Shown piece by piece: positions 44,227 to 53,187 of a stretch of 64,000 bases of DNA. The DNA is from JASHVB01 sp035486135 (GTDB lineage: Bacteria > Pseudomonadota > Alphaproteobacteria > Acetobacterales > Acetobacteraceae). The notes under the pieces are model-generated. The model saw nothing but the letters and a program-made list of their open reading frames with translations, was not told the origin of the DNA and ran no database searches. The translations under genes and the position numbers were made by a program. Numbering within the stretch: the first letter of the stretch is position 1; every line of letters begins with the position of its first letter. The stretch lies in contig DATHNI010000015.1 of the NCBI GenBank assembly GCA_035486135.1, positions 1-64,000 of the forward strand. Reading direction: 5' to 3'.

Positions 44227-45753
44227 CTATTGCGGCGCCTGGTCCCTGAGCGATGCTTGTGCGCCCACGTGGGACAGAACGAGTTCCAGCGCAGCCTTCA
44301 CCCGTTCGATGACGCCGGCCCAATCGCCGCGGCTGGTCTGGCGGAATTGCAGCATGCTGGGATACCACGGCGTGTCATCTCGGTTCAGGAACCAGCGCCA
44401 GCAGGAATCGAACCGGTTCAACATCCAGACCGGCTTGTCCAGGGCACCCGCCAGATGCGCCACCGCGGTATCGACCGCGATCACCAGATCGAGCCCGGCG
44501 ATCAGCGCCGCCGTATCGCTCCAGTCCTGCAGCCGCCCGGACACATCATGCAGCACCGCGCTCGGCGGCAGCGTCTGCATCTGCGCCGCCGGCGGCCCAA
44601 GCTGCAGCGACACGAAGCTGCATCCCGGCACCGACAGCAGCGGCACCATGTCGCCAAGCCGCATCGAGCGGCGCTTGTCGATCGCCACCGCGTGCGGTTG
44701 CGCGGTGCGCGATTTGCCGGCCCACACCAGCCCGACCTTCAGCCCCGGAAGGCCGGCGAGGAAATCCGCCCAGGCCGATTGCTCTGCGCGCAGGTACGGG
44801 GTCTGCGCCGGGATCGTCGCCATGGTCGTGCCGAAGGCGAACGGCAGGCTCAGCAACGGGCAGTAATAGTCGAACGAGGGCAGCGGATCGTCTTCCTCGG
44901 ACAGCAACGTGGCCACGCCGTCCAGCGTCGTCAGCAGGCGGCGCAGCGCTCTCGGCACCACCAGCACGATGCGGCCGCCGGCCGCCGCAACCATCGGCAC
45001 ATAGCGGCAGAACTGCAGCGTGTCCCCGAACCCCTGCTCTGCGTACAATAGTATGGTGCGGCCCTGCAGGTCCTGGCCGGTCCAGCGAGGCTCCGGCAGC
45101 ACCGAGGCGGGCGCGGCCATGCCCTCGACCGCCCAGCGGGATTCGTATTCCTGCCAGCCTTCCTCCAGGCGGCCCGTTGTCAACAAGGCCAGGGCCAGGT
45201 TGGCACGCGCCTCCTTACAGTCGGGCTGGATAGCCAGGACCTCCCGGCAGCAGTGTTCCGCATCTTCCGGCCGCACTTGCTCCAGCAGCGTCAGCGCCAG
45301 GTTGCTTTTGACCCGGGCCTCGTCGGCACCCAGGGCCAGGGCGCGGCGGAACAGGCCCTCGGCTTCGTCAACGTGGTTTAGCACCTGACGCGTGGCGCCG
45401 AGGTTCAGCGTGGCACAGGGATGTGCGGATGATAGCCGCAGCGCGGCCCGGAAGCTGTTTTCCGCCTCGGCGATGTGGCCCTGGGCGTAGTGGGCCATGC
45501 CCAGGTTGTTGTGGGCGTCGACGTTCTCGGGATCGAGGCGGAGCGCCTCGCGATGGCTGGCGATGGCCTCGTCCAGTCGGCCTTGACGGACGAGCACGAG
45601 GCCAAGGTTGATCCGGGCCTCGATGAACTCCGGATCGAGCGCGATGGCTCGGCGGTAGTGGGGCTCTGCCTCCGCCATCCGGCTTTCGCGATGGAGCAGG
45701 AGACCGTGGTTGTGTGCGAGTTGTGCTGCGAGAGTTGCCATGGGGTCGGACAT
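44227..45753 (-). CDS. TPR-repeat protein with glycosyltransferase-like C-terminal domain
   Basis: 508 residues. Six or so TPRs occupy about residues 10-230 (HYRRAIALDPEFIEARINLG, REALRLDPENVDAHNNLGMA and others). The C-terminal half (ILLYAEQGFGDTLQFCRYVP, VGLVWAGKSRT, LDLVIAVDTAVAHLAGALDK) resembles GT9/GT41-type glycosyltransferase folds found in TPR proteins of flagellar or surface glycosylation. The acceptor is unknown. The ATG at 45753 is preceded only by a weak ribosome-binding site; ATGs at 45741 and 45801 are alternatives. Confidence 0.75.
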   Translation of the reverse strand: MSDPMATLAAQLAHNHGLLLHRESRMAEAEPHYRRAIALDPEFIEARINLGLVLVRQGRLDEAIASHREALRLDPENVDAHNNLGMAHYAQGHIAEAENSFRAALRLSSAHPCATLNLGATRQVLNHVDEAEGLFRRALALGADEARVKSNLALTLLEQVRPEDAEHCCREVLAIQPDCKEARANLALALLTTGRLEEGWQEYESRWAVEGMAAPASVLPEPRWTGQDLQGRTILLYAEQGFGDTLQFCRYVPMVAAAGGRIVLVVPRALRRLLTTLDGVATLLSEEDDPLPSFDYYCPLLSLPFAFGTTMATIPAQTPYLRAEQSAWADFLAGLPGLKVGLVWAGKSRTAQPHAVAIDKRRSMRLGDMVPLLSVPGCSFVSLQLGPPAAQMQTLPPSAVLHDVSGRLQDWSDTAALIAGLDLVIAVDTAVAHLAGALDKPVWMLNRFDSCWRWFLNRDDTPWYPSMLQFRQTSRGDWAGVIERVKAALELVLSHVGAQASLRDQAPQ

Positions 45754-46300
45754 GGCGGGGATAATAGTCCTACACAAGTCCCAGAAGCGGAAATTTTCCA
45801 TGTCCAGAGCATTTTCTCGCCCCGCCTGGCCGTCGCGGCCTGCCCGGCGGGAACAACGACGTCCGCTCCCCCCAACACAAGCCGTGCCCGCGTCACGCCA
45901 CGATCCAGATGCGATTGCCCCGGAGTCGGGTGCGGCACCAGGGCAAGCGCATTTGACGGGGAAGAAGTCGCACGTTTTGGCGGCAGCTTGTCTGGCTGGA
46001 CAGGTACCGCCGCAAGGCAGGAAATGTCTCACAAAGTTCAGCGAAGATCAGGAAGGATTCACAAAGAGGAATTTCTGTTGACGCCGCGCATGGCAGGAAC
46101 CGGGGAACGCACGAAAGATTTGTGACGCTTGACTGTCCTTCCTTCGGCTTTGTGAGACAGGTCCTTTCCTTGCCTTCGGCCCCGCCGGCGTTGCGCAGCT
46201 TGCTGGCCAGATGCGATTGCCCTGAACTCCCGTGCAGCACGCGTCGGGCTATGACAAAGCCACGGACCGTGATGCAGTGCCATCAACCCCAGGAGGTACC
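45754..46300. other. intergenic region with an imperfect inverted repeat
   Basis: Between divergent TPR and SDR genes. Holds the inverted repeat at about 46009-46180; otherwise nothing recognised. Confidence 0.5.
46009..46180. repeat. imperfect long inverted repeat
   Basis: Arms of about 45 bp: the left begins GCCGCAAGGCAGG and contains TGTCTCACAAAG and TCAGGAAGG; the right contains CCTTCC, CTTTGTGAGACA and ends TTGCCTTCGGC. About 80 bp between arms. No transposase. Confidence 0.55.
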
Positions 46301-47050
46301 ATGTCGATTGCAGGCAAGGTCGTACTGATCACCGGCGCGGCGCGCGGGTTGGGCTTCGAATACGCCCGGGCATTCGGCACCGCCGGCGCGTTCGTCGTGG
46401 CCGGCGACGTGGCCGACTGCGGCGGGGCCGCGGCGGCCGCCGGCAATGGTGCCATCGGGGTCAGGCTGGACGTCACCGACCCAGCGTCGGTCGAGGCGAT
46501 GTCCGCCGCCGCGGTCAAGGCGTTCGGCCGGATCGATGCGTTGATCAACAACGCCGCGTTGTACGGCTCGCTGCGCGGGGGCCGCTTCAACGCCATTCCG
46601 GAAGCCGATTGGGACGCCGCGATGGCGGTGAACGTCAAGGGCATCTGGAACTGCTGCAAGGCGGTGGTGGCGCCGATGCGCGCCGCCGGCGGCGGGTCCA
46701 TCGTCAATGTCGCGTCGCTCGCCGCCACCTACGGCATGCCCTATGCGCTGCACTACACCACCTCGAAGGCCGCGGTGATCGGGTTGACCCGCGGGCTGGC
46801 CCGCGAACTGGGCCGCGACAACATAAGGGTGAATGCGCTCGCGCCGAGCGCGGTGATGACCGAGGGCACCCAGGAGTTCTTCGCCGACAAGCTCGACCGC
46901 GCGCTGGAGACGATCCGCGCGGGGCAGGCGCTGCAACGCACGCTGATGCCGGCGGATCTGACCGGCACGGTGGCTTGGCTGATCTCCGATGAGTCGCGGT
47001 TCGTCACCGGGCAGACGATCGCGGTGGACGGAGGCACGGTGATGCTGTGA
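46301..47050 (+). CDS. short-chain dehydrogenase/reductase (SDR)
   Basis: 249 residues, classical SDR. Cofactor motif TGAARGLGFEYA (TGxxxGxG), DVTDPASVEAM, NNAALYG and active site with Ser in NVASLAATYG and Y-T-T-S-K. The Asp-like acidic residue after strand 2 (AGDVADC) suggests NAD(H). The substrate cannot be assigned. AGGAGG is five bases before the ATG at 46301. Single gene. Confidence 0.9.
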   Translation: MSIAGKVVLITGAARGLGFEYARAFGTAGAFVVAGDVADCGGAAAAAGNGAIGVRLDVTDPASVEAMSAAAVKAFGRIDALINNAALYGSLRGGRFNAIPEADWDAAMAVNVKGIWNCCKAVVAPMRAAGGGSIVNVASLAATYGMPYALHYTTSKAAVIGLTRGLARELGRDNIRVNALAPSAVMTEGTQEFFADKLDRALETIRAGQALQRTLMPADLTGTVAWLISDESRFVTGQTIAVDGGTVML

Positions 47051-47774
47051 GCCTGGGGGCGATCCGCCCGTCATGGCTGGTCGTGTGCACGCGCAATTTG
47101 TGAAATGCGAGTCACGCCGGCCCCCACCTCGCAAGAGACAACCGGTGGTGCTCGCCCCTCGCGTCATGGCGGGCGAAGGCCCGCCATCCACGACCTGCCT
47201 CGCCACACGCAGCACGGTCGTGGGTGGCGGCCTTCGCCCGCCATGACGTGGGAGGCGGGGTCGCTGCGCCAGTTTCATTCAGGGCGGGTCGACCCGCCGG
47301 CCGGTGGTCAACTCGCAATGACCACATCGCGGCCGAAACCGCCGTCTCGCGCGCGGATGTTGCCGCGCGGCGGCGAGCCACTATGATAACGCTGGCGTGA
47401 GCAGCATCGCGCGCGGCAAGGGAGACGTCCTATAACTGTCATCGATCCGGCACCGCGACTGATCCGCTCGGTCCACATCCGCGCGGCTTGGGCTGGGTCG
47501 GCTTGATGAACCTTCGCCCTGTGGCCCTGCTCGCTCCTGCCCGGACGATCGCGATCCTTCCCGTGCGGCCGCATCCCTGCCATGCTCCGATCAGCCTGGG
47601 CCGCACCCGCGCGATTGCCTGGCGGCCGGATTCTCCCCCCCAGGAATCCCGGTTGTGACCCCGCTTGGTCATTCTGCTATGCTAACGCCGAGGCCGGGTT
47701 GCCCGCGCACTGCTTGAGGGAGATAGGAAACGGTGAGCATCGAACGTCCAACGTCCGGCACGGCGGCATAGCCC
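47051..47774. other. intergenic region with one family A repeat
   Basis: About 720 bp between the SDR and vgrG. Contains the repeat at 47162-47248. No other gene supported; the T6SS promoter for vgrG should be here. Confidence 0.5.
47162..47248. repeat. interspersed repeat family A, copy
   Basis: CGTCATGGCGGGCGAAGGCC at left and GGCCTTCGCCCGCCATGACG at right. The stem has GCGGGC in place of GCCGGC on one side with the matching change on the other. Confidence 0.85.
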
Positions 47775-49865
47775 ATGCCCGCATGGACCCGCGCCAATGC
47801 CTCGATGGCCATGACGTCGCCGCTCGGCACCGACGTCCTGATCCCGATCTCGCTTACCGCGCACGAGGCGATCAGCCAGCCGTTCCAGTTCGAGGTCGTG
47901 GCGATTTGCCAGAACGGAGTGATCGACCCGAACACCTTGCTCAACAACCCGGCCTGCGTGATCCTGCAGGACGCTGGCACGCCGGTGCGCTATTTCCACG
48001 GCATCGTCCGCACCGTGACCGACGAGGGTCCGGTGCGCACCGACAGCACGGCGGACACGTTCGAGTCATACCGCCTGACCCTGGTCCCGAGGCTGTGGTT
48101 CCTCTCCCAGACCACCGATTGCCGGGTCTATGAGCTGAAGTCGGCCGGCGACATCCTGTCATCGATGTTCACCGACGCGGGGCTGACCGACCTTTCCGGT
48201 CCGCCGGCAAGCGTCACGCGCCAGTACACCATCCAGTTCAACGAAACCGACCTGCACTTCGCCACGCGGCTGATGGAGGAAGAAGGCTGGTTCTACTTCT
48301 TCCAGCACACCGCAAGTGCCCACACACTGGTCATCGCCAACCAGAACACGGCGTTCACCGCCATCCCCAACGCCACGTTGTACCTCCGCGGCGGCGGCGA
48401 CACGGCATTCCAGTTGATGAATTTCGATCTGACCGCCACCACCGTGCGCGGCCAGATGACACTGCAGGACTACGAGCCGGTCAGCCCCGACGCCCTGCTC
48501 CAGAGCGTGCAGAAAACCGTGCTGGCGACCGGCGGCGCGGCGGCGCGCGACGATTTCCGCTGGCCCGCCGCGGTAGACTACACCAACGAGAGCGCCACCG
48601 ACCCCTCGGCCAACGCCAGCGACAACATCCAGCAGGATGGCACCGTCGTCGCCAACCGCGCGAAATGGGAAATGGAAGCGGCCGAGGCCGTGGCAACGCT
48701 GTTCAACGGCGCATGCTACTTCGGCGGTTTGGTGCCGGGCGGGACGTTCACCATCGCCAGCCAGATCGCAAGCGCGCTCGACAATACCTACGCGGTGCGC
48801 AGCGTGACGCACCAGGCGTCGGACGACACGTGGTTGAACCAGCACGGCAACGCGTCCTACTCGAACCAGTTCACCGCGTTCCTCTCGACGACCACCTGGC
48901 GCCAGCCGATCACCACGCTGCGCCCGCGCATGAACGGCATCTATACCGCCCTGGTCATGGGTCCGCAGAGTTCAGCGCAGTCCACGATCAGCGTCCAGAG
49001 CGGCGAGGAGATCTATACCGACGACATGGCGCGGGTGAAGGTGCGGTTTTACTGGGACTGGCGCCAGGACTCCACCGGCAGCGACGCGGTCTGGGCCCGC
49101 GTCATCCAGCCCTGGGCCGGCAAGGGCTGGGGCGTGCAGTTCACCCCTCGTGTCGGCACCGAAGTGGCGGTGGCCTTCGTCGACGGCGACCCGGACCGGC
49201 CGATCGTCATCGGCGGCCTGTACAACGGTGCGCAGGCGCCGATCTATCTGACCACCGACAAGACCAAGAGCGGTATCCGCACGCGCTCCAGCCTGTCCGG
49301 CAGCACATCGCAATTCAACGAGCTCACATTCGACGACAAGGCGAACAGCGAGCTGATCTTCATGCATGCCGAAAAGGACATGTTCACGGAGATCGAGAAC
49401 AACCAGACGCTGACCGTCGATAATTGCCGCATCGTGACGGTGAAGCAGAACGAGACGGTGTCCATCCAGAACAACCAGACCATCACGGTGACGCAGGACC
49501 GGTCGCTGACCGTCAGCAACGGCAACAGCACGTTCGACGTCGGCACCGGCAACCACACCGTCACGATCGACAAGGGCAACCAAAGCGTCACGATCAGCAA
49601 GGGCAACAGCACGTTCGAGGTCAGCGCCGGCGACCACACGGAAACGATCGACAAAGGCAACTACACGATCAATATCAACACAGGGCAGCTCAGCATCACC
49701 GCCAAGCAAGGCATTTCGCTGACCGTCGGCCAGAGTTCGGTGTCGCTTTCTCCATCGGGCATTACCCTCAACGCGCCGCAGATCAGCTACAAAGCGTCAG
49801 GGACCGGCTCGTTCGACGGTGGCGGGATGCTCACGCTGAAGGGTGGCATGGTGAAGATCAACTGA
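47775..49865 (+). CDS. vgrG: T6SS spike protein VgrG (TssI)
   Basis: 696 residues. The gp27-like part (about 1-380; FQFEVVAICQNG, FHGIVRTVTDEGP, TDLHFATRLMEEEGWFYFFQ) is followed by the gp5 OB fold (RVKVRFYWDWRQDSTGSDAV then WGVQFTPRVGTEVAVAFVDG). The C-terminal beta-helix needle has repeated NGNSTFDV, KGNQSVTI, KGNSTFEV units. No toxin domain extends past the needle (ends GGGMLTLKGGMVKIN), so effectors or a PAAR tip must be separate. The DUF6931-like gene follows after 2 bp. Confidence 0.95.
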   Translation: MPAWTRANASMAMTSPLGTDVLIPISLTAHEAISQPFQFEVVAICQNGVIDPNTLLNNPACVILQDAGTPVRYFHGIVRTVTDEGPVRTDSTADTFESYRLTLVPRLWFLSQTTDCRVYELKSAGDILSSMFTDAGLTDLSGPPASVTRQYTIQFNETDLHFATRLMEEEGWFYFFQHTASAHTLVIANQNTAFTAIPNATLYLRGGGDTAFQLMNFDLTATTVRGQMTLQDYEPVSPDALLQSVQKTVLATGGAAARDDFRWPAAVDYTNESATDPSANASDNIQQDGTVVANRAKWEMEAAEAVATLFNGACYFGGLVPGGTFTIASQIASALDNTYAVRSVTHQASDDTWLNQHGNASYSNQFTAFLSTTTWRQPITTLRPRMNGIYTALVMGPQSSAQSTISVQSGEEIYTDDMARVKVRFYWDWRQDSTGSDAVWARVIQPWAGKGWGVQFTPRVGTEVAVAFVDGDPDRPIVIGGLYNGAQAPIYLTTDKTKSGIRTRSSLSGSTSQFNELTFDDKANSELIFMHAEKDMFTEIENNQTLTVDNCRIVTVKQNETVSIQNNQTITVTQDRSLTVSNGNSTFDVGTGNHTVTIDKGNQSVTISKGNSTFEVSAGDHTETIDKGNYTININTGQLSITAKQGISLTVGQSSVSLSPSGITLNAPQISYKASGTGSFDGGGMLTLKGGMVKIN

Positions 49866-49867
49866 CA

Positions 49868-50457
49868 TGTCGCAGACAATGACCAAGCTCGCCGGCAGGG
49901 ACCTTGCCGGATTGCGCGCGGTCGTGGCGCTGCCCGCCGCCGCCGCCGCCGAGGTGAAGGACTGCCGGCTGGCAACCGACGCGCTCGCGTTGCTCGAGGC
50001 CAAGGGTTTCCTGGTCGAGGCCACGCGCGTGCTTGCCCACGCGCTGCCGAAGCGGGAGGCGGTGTGGTGGGCCTGCATGTGCGCCGCCCACACCGCGCCT
50101 GCCGATCTGCCGGAGCCTGACCGGCTGGCACGCGATGCGGCAGAGCAATGGGTGCGCCAGCCGAACGACAAGAACCGCCGCGCCGCCGCGCAGCAGGCGG
50201 ACGCGACGACGTTCGAGACGCCCGACGCGTTGTGCGCCTATGCGGTCTTCTGGACCGGCGACACCATCGGGCCAGAGGACCAGCCGCCGGTGCCGCCGAC
50301 GCCGCACATGACCGGCAGGATGGTCGCCGCCGCGGTCTACCTCGCCGCCGTGCGCCCGGATGTGCAACGCGAGGTCGCGCGATTGAAGCGTTTCCTCGAA
50401 AGCGGGCGTAGTATCGCCGCTGGTGGCTCCGGCCGGCTGCCAGCGGAGGAAGCGTGA
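49868..50457 (+). CDS. T6SS-linked protein, DUF6931-like
   Basis: 196 residues, mostly helical, with KREAVWWACMCAAHTAPADL, DAAEQWVRQPNDKNRRAAAQ and PPTPHMTGRMVAAAVYLAA. From memory this is the DUF6931 family that accompanies vgrG in some alphaproteobacteria. No signal or membrane segment. Its tight coupling to vgrG suggests a chaperone or adaptor for VgrG or an effector; this is inference. Confidence 0.7.
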
Positions 50458-50466
50458 TGACTCGCA

Positions 50467-50550
50467 TGATAAAACCTCTCCCGCTGCGCGGGGTCGAGCC
50501 GCGAAGCGGATCGACGCGGCGCGCAGCGCCGGGTGAGGGTGCCGCGCACC
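50467..50550. repeat. interspersed repeat family C, copy
   Basis: CCTCTCCCGCTGCGCGGG to GCCGGGTGAGGGTGCCGC. It lies between the vgrG-linked gene and tagH; a partial copy (AACCTCTCCCGCC) follows near 50651. Confidence 0.75.
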
Positions 50551-50690
50551 GCACACTGCGGTGCTTCACCTCGCATCGCCCGGCCGCACCCCACCCCCCG
50601 CGAACTCCGACAGCAACCCGCCTCTGCATTCATCCCAATCGCGCCTCGAACCTCTCCCGCCGAGGGTGGCAGAGGTGTTAGGATGCTCCA

Positions 50691-52637
50691 ATGCCGTTGA
50701 CCTTCACCGTCCTCCGCTGTCCTGATTCCGTTCCACCGGAAACCCGCACGGTGTCCGGCGGCGAATTCACCGTCGGCCGCGGCCCCGGTGTCGACTGGGT
50801 TCTCCCCGACCCGGAGCGACTGCTCTCCAAGCGCCATTTCGCCGTCGCCTATCGCGGCGGCGCCTGGCAGATCGCCGACACCTCCACCAACGGCACCACG
50901 CTGAACCGCGACCCCGCGCCGATCGGCCAGGCCGAGGTGCGCATGCTGCGCGACGGCGACCGGCTGACGCTCGGCAGCTACGAAATCGAAGTGCGGGAGT
51001 CCGAGGATGCCATGCCGCAAGCCGGCATGGGGGGCGGGGGGTTCGGCGTGCAGCCGCCGGCGCGCGGCACCAGCCCGTTCGCCGACCCGTTCGGGATGGA
51101 TCCGCTCGCGCCGCCGCCGCCGCCACGCCACGCGTTCGACGAGGCGCCGCATCCGGGCTTCGGCATTGCCACCGGGGCGCAACTGCCCAGCGACTTCGAT
51201 CCGCTGGCACCTGAACCGGGCGAGTCACCGTTCCTCGGCCCGACCCGGTCCGACCATTCTTCGGCACTGGAGGATGCATTCCGGCCGCCCGCGACAACCG
51301 GCCATATGCCGCTGCACACCGGCGGGACGCTGCCGGGCGACGACCTGTTGCCGGACGATTGGGACAAGGATCTGCTGGAGGGCATCAATCAGCAGTCCGC
51401 CCCACCGCCGGTCGCTGCGCCCGCACCGCGCCCCGTGGCGCCGCCGCCACGGCAGCCAGCCGCGCAGTCCTTCGCGCCACCAATGGCGCAGCCCGTTCCG
51501 CAGCCTATGGCGCAACCCGCCGCGCAACCGATAGCGCAGCCCGCCGTGCAGCCGATGGCGCAGCCGATCCAACAGGCTATGGCGCAGCCCTTCGCGCAGC
51601 CGGTCGCACAGCCCGTGGTGCAGCCAATCGCACAGCCGGTGGTGCAGCCGATCGCACAGCCGGTGGTCCAGCCCATGCCGCAACCGGTGGCGCAGCCGGT
51701 GACACAACCGGCCGGGCAACCTGCTGCCCAACTGTTCGGGCAACCCGCTGCCCAACCGTTCGGGCAGCCGGCTGACCTGGACCCGTTCGCCGAGCCTGAA
51801 CCGGCACCGGCAGTCCGGTCGCGCGCCGCCGAACCTCCCGCCGCCGCGCCGGCCGCTTCGCATGTGCCATCGCCGTTCGACGAGCCGTTCGACCTCGAGC
51901 CCGTGGCACCACCGGTGGCGAGCCCATTCACCGCTGCGCGGGCACCCGCACAGGCAGCGCCGGCTCAGCCTGCCGCGGTTCCCGTGGCGGCCCGGCCGGC
52001 TGCCGCGGCTGCTACCCCTGCTCCCGCGCCCGCGCCTGTCTCTGCTGACAACGGTGCCTTGCTCAGTGCCTTCCTGGACGGCGTCGGAATGGCCGACGTG
52101 CATCCGAAGGATCCGGCCGCGATGATGCGCTCACTGGGCGAAGCGTTCCGCACCCTGGTGTCCGGCCTGCGCTCGGTGCTGATCGCCCGCGCATCGATCA
52201 AGAGCGAGTTCCGCATCGAACAAACGATGATCCGCGCCCGCGGCAACAATCCATTGAAATTCTCCGCCGGTGACGACGACGCACTTGCCGCGCTGCTGGG
52301 CACCGGACGGCGCACCGACATGACGGCGGCCGCTGCCGTGGCAGACGCACTGAAGGACATCAGGCTGCATGAGCTGGCCTCGATGGCCGCGATGCAGTCG
52401 GCGGTGCGCACCCTGCTGGATGGGCTCGATCCGGCGAAGCTGCGCGCCCAGGCCGACCAGGCCGGCGGAATGTCGGTGCTGCCCGCGCAGAAGAAGGCGC
52501 GCGCCTGGGATACCTTCGAGGCGTTGCACACCCGAACCGTGCAGGCGCTGGCCGATGATTTCGACAGCGTGTTTGGCAAGGCCTTCGCACGCGCCTATGA
52601 GCAGGCGCTGGACGAGGTATCGGCGAGGGAACGATGA
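50691..52637 (+). CDS. tagH: T6SS FHA-domain protein TagH (Fha)
   Basis: 648 residues. An N-terminal FHA domain (VGRGPGVDWVLPDPERLLSK, DTSTNGTTLN) is followed by a very long Pro/Gln/Ala-rich linker (about 110-470) with tandem AQPVVQPI-type units. The C-terminal TagH domain contains LRSVLIARASIKSEFRIEQT and ends near YEQALDEV. FHA proteins bind a phosphorylated T6SS partner downstream of a Thr kinase and act opposite to PppA. The kinase is not in the window. The stop overlaps the tssJ start (ATGA). Confidence 0.92.
   Translation: MPLTFTVLRCPDSVPPETRTVSGGEFTVGRGPGVDWVLPDPERLLSKRHFAVAYRGGAWQIADTSTNGTTLNRDPAPIGQAEVRMLRDGDRLTLGSYEIEVRESEDAMPQAGMGGGGFGVQPPARGTSPFADPFGMDPLAPPPPPRHAFDEAPHPGFGIATGAQLPSDFDPLAPEPGESPFLGPTRSDHSSALEDAFRPPATTGHMPLHTGGTLPGDDLLPDDWDKDLLEGINQQSAPPPVAAPAPRPVAPPPRQPAAQSFAPPMAQPVPQPMAQPAAQPIAQPAVQPMAQPIQQAMAQPFAQPVAQPVVQPIAQPVVQPIAQPVVQPMPQPVAQPVTQPAGQPAAQLFGQPAAQPFGQPADLDPFAEPEPAPAVRSRAAEPPAAAPAASHVPSPFDEPFDLEPVAPPVASPFTAARAPAQAAPAQPAAVPVAARPAAAAATPAPAPAPVSADNGALLSAFLDGVGMADVHPKDPAAMMRSLGEAFRTLVSGLRSVLIARASIKSEFRIEQTMIRARGNNPLKFSAGDDDALAALLGTGRRTDMTAAAAVADALKDIRLHELASMAAMQSAVRTLLDGLDPAKLRAQADQAGGMSVLPAQKKARAWDTFEALHTRTVQALADDFDSVFGKAFARAYEQALDEVSARER
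51480..51775 (+). repeat. in-frame tandem repeat encoding Gln-Pro-rich units in TagH
   Basis: Short units such as GCACAGCCGGTGGTGCAGCC recur many times with 12-24 bp periods, encoding QP-x-x-QP patterns. It is likely to vary in length between strains. Confidence 0.75.
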
Positions 52638-53128
52638 CAAACGGGCGACGCGAATTCCTGCTGCTGGCGGCAATGGTGCTGCCCGCGGGGCTCTTGCTGA
52701 CGCGCTGCGGTGCTCCCCCACCCAAGCCACCGCCGGTCCTGACGTTGACCATGGTTGGCGGCGCCGACGAGAATCCCGATCCCGGCGGCACCGCGGCCCC
52801 GGTCGCGGTGAAGGTGTATCAGCTCTCCACCACCGCCAAATTCTCCAGCAGCGACTGGACGGCGTTGACCGAGCAGGAGGCGCAGACGCTAGGCCAGGAT
52901 GAGGCCGCGCCGTCGCAGCAATTCGTCGTGGCGCCTGGCGAAACGCAGGCCCAGACAATCAATCTGAAGCCCGGCGTATCGAATATCGGTATCGTCGCGC
53001 TGTACCGCGACATCGACCACGCGCAGTGGCGCGCGATGGCGCCGGCGGCCGATAGCGGGCCGACCAAGCTCACGCTGACCATTGGCAAGCTGGCGATAAC
53101 GCTGGAACCGACGAAGCCGGCAAAGTAA
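52634..53128 (+). CDS. tssJ: T6SS outer-membrane lipoprotein TssJ
   Basis: 164 residues. Lipoprotein signal with lipobox LLTRC (C25), then a Pro-rich segment and the TssJ beta-sandwich (VAVKVYQLSTTAKFSSSDW, GVSNIGIVALYRDIDHAQW). TssJ anchors TssM to the outer membrane. Start overlaps the tagH stop (ATGA). Confidence 0.93.
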   Translation: MTNGRREFLLLAAMVLPAGLLLTRCGAPPPKPPPVLTLTMVGGADENPDPGGTAAPVAVKVYQLSTTAKFSSSDWTALTEQEAQTLGQDEAAPSQQFVVAPGETQAQTINLKPGVSNIGIVALYRDIDHAQWRAMAPAADSGPTKLTLTIGKLAITLEPTKPAK

Positions 53129-53187
53129 CCAGTGCATCTATCGTGCGCTTGCGCGATGATGCACCGAGCCGGGGGGGATTATAGACG

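Noticed and set aside
51480..51775. A CRISPR-like array
   Set aside because: The short units are contiguous and in frame, without regular spacers; they encode the Gln-Pro linker of TagH.
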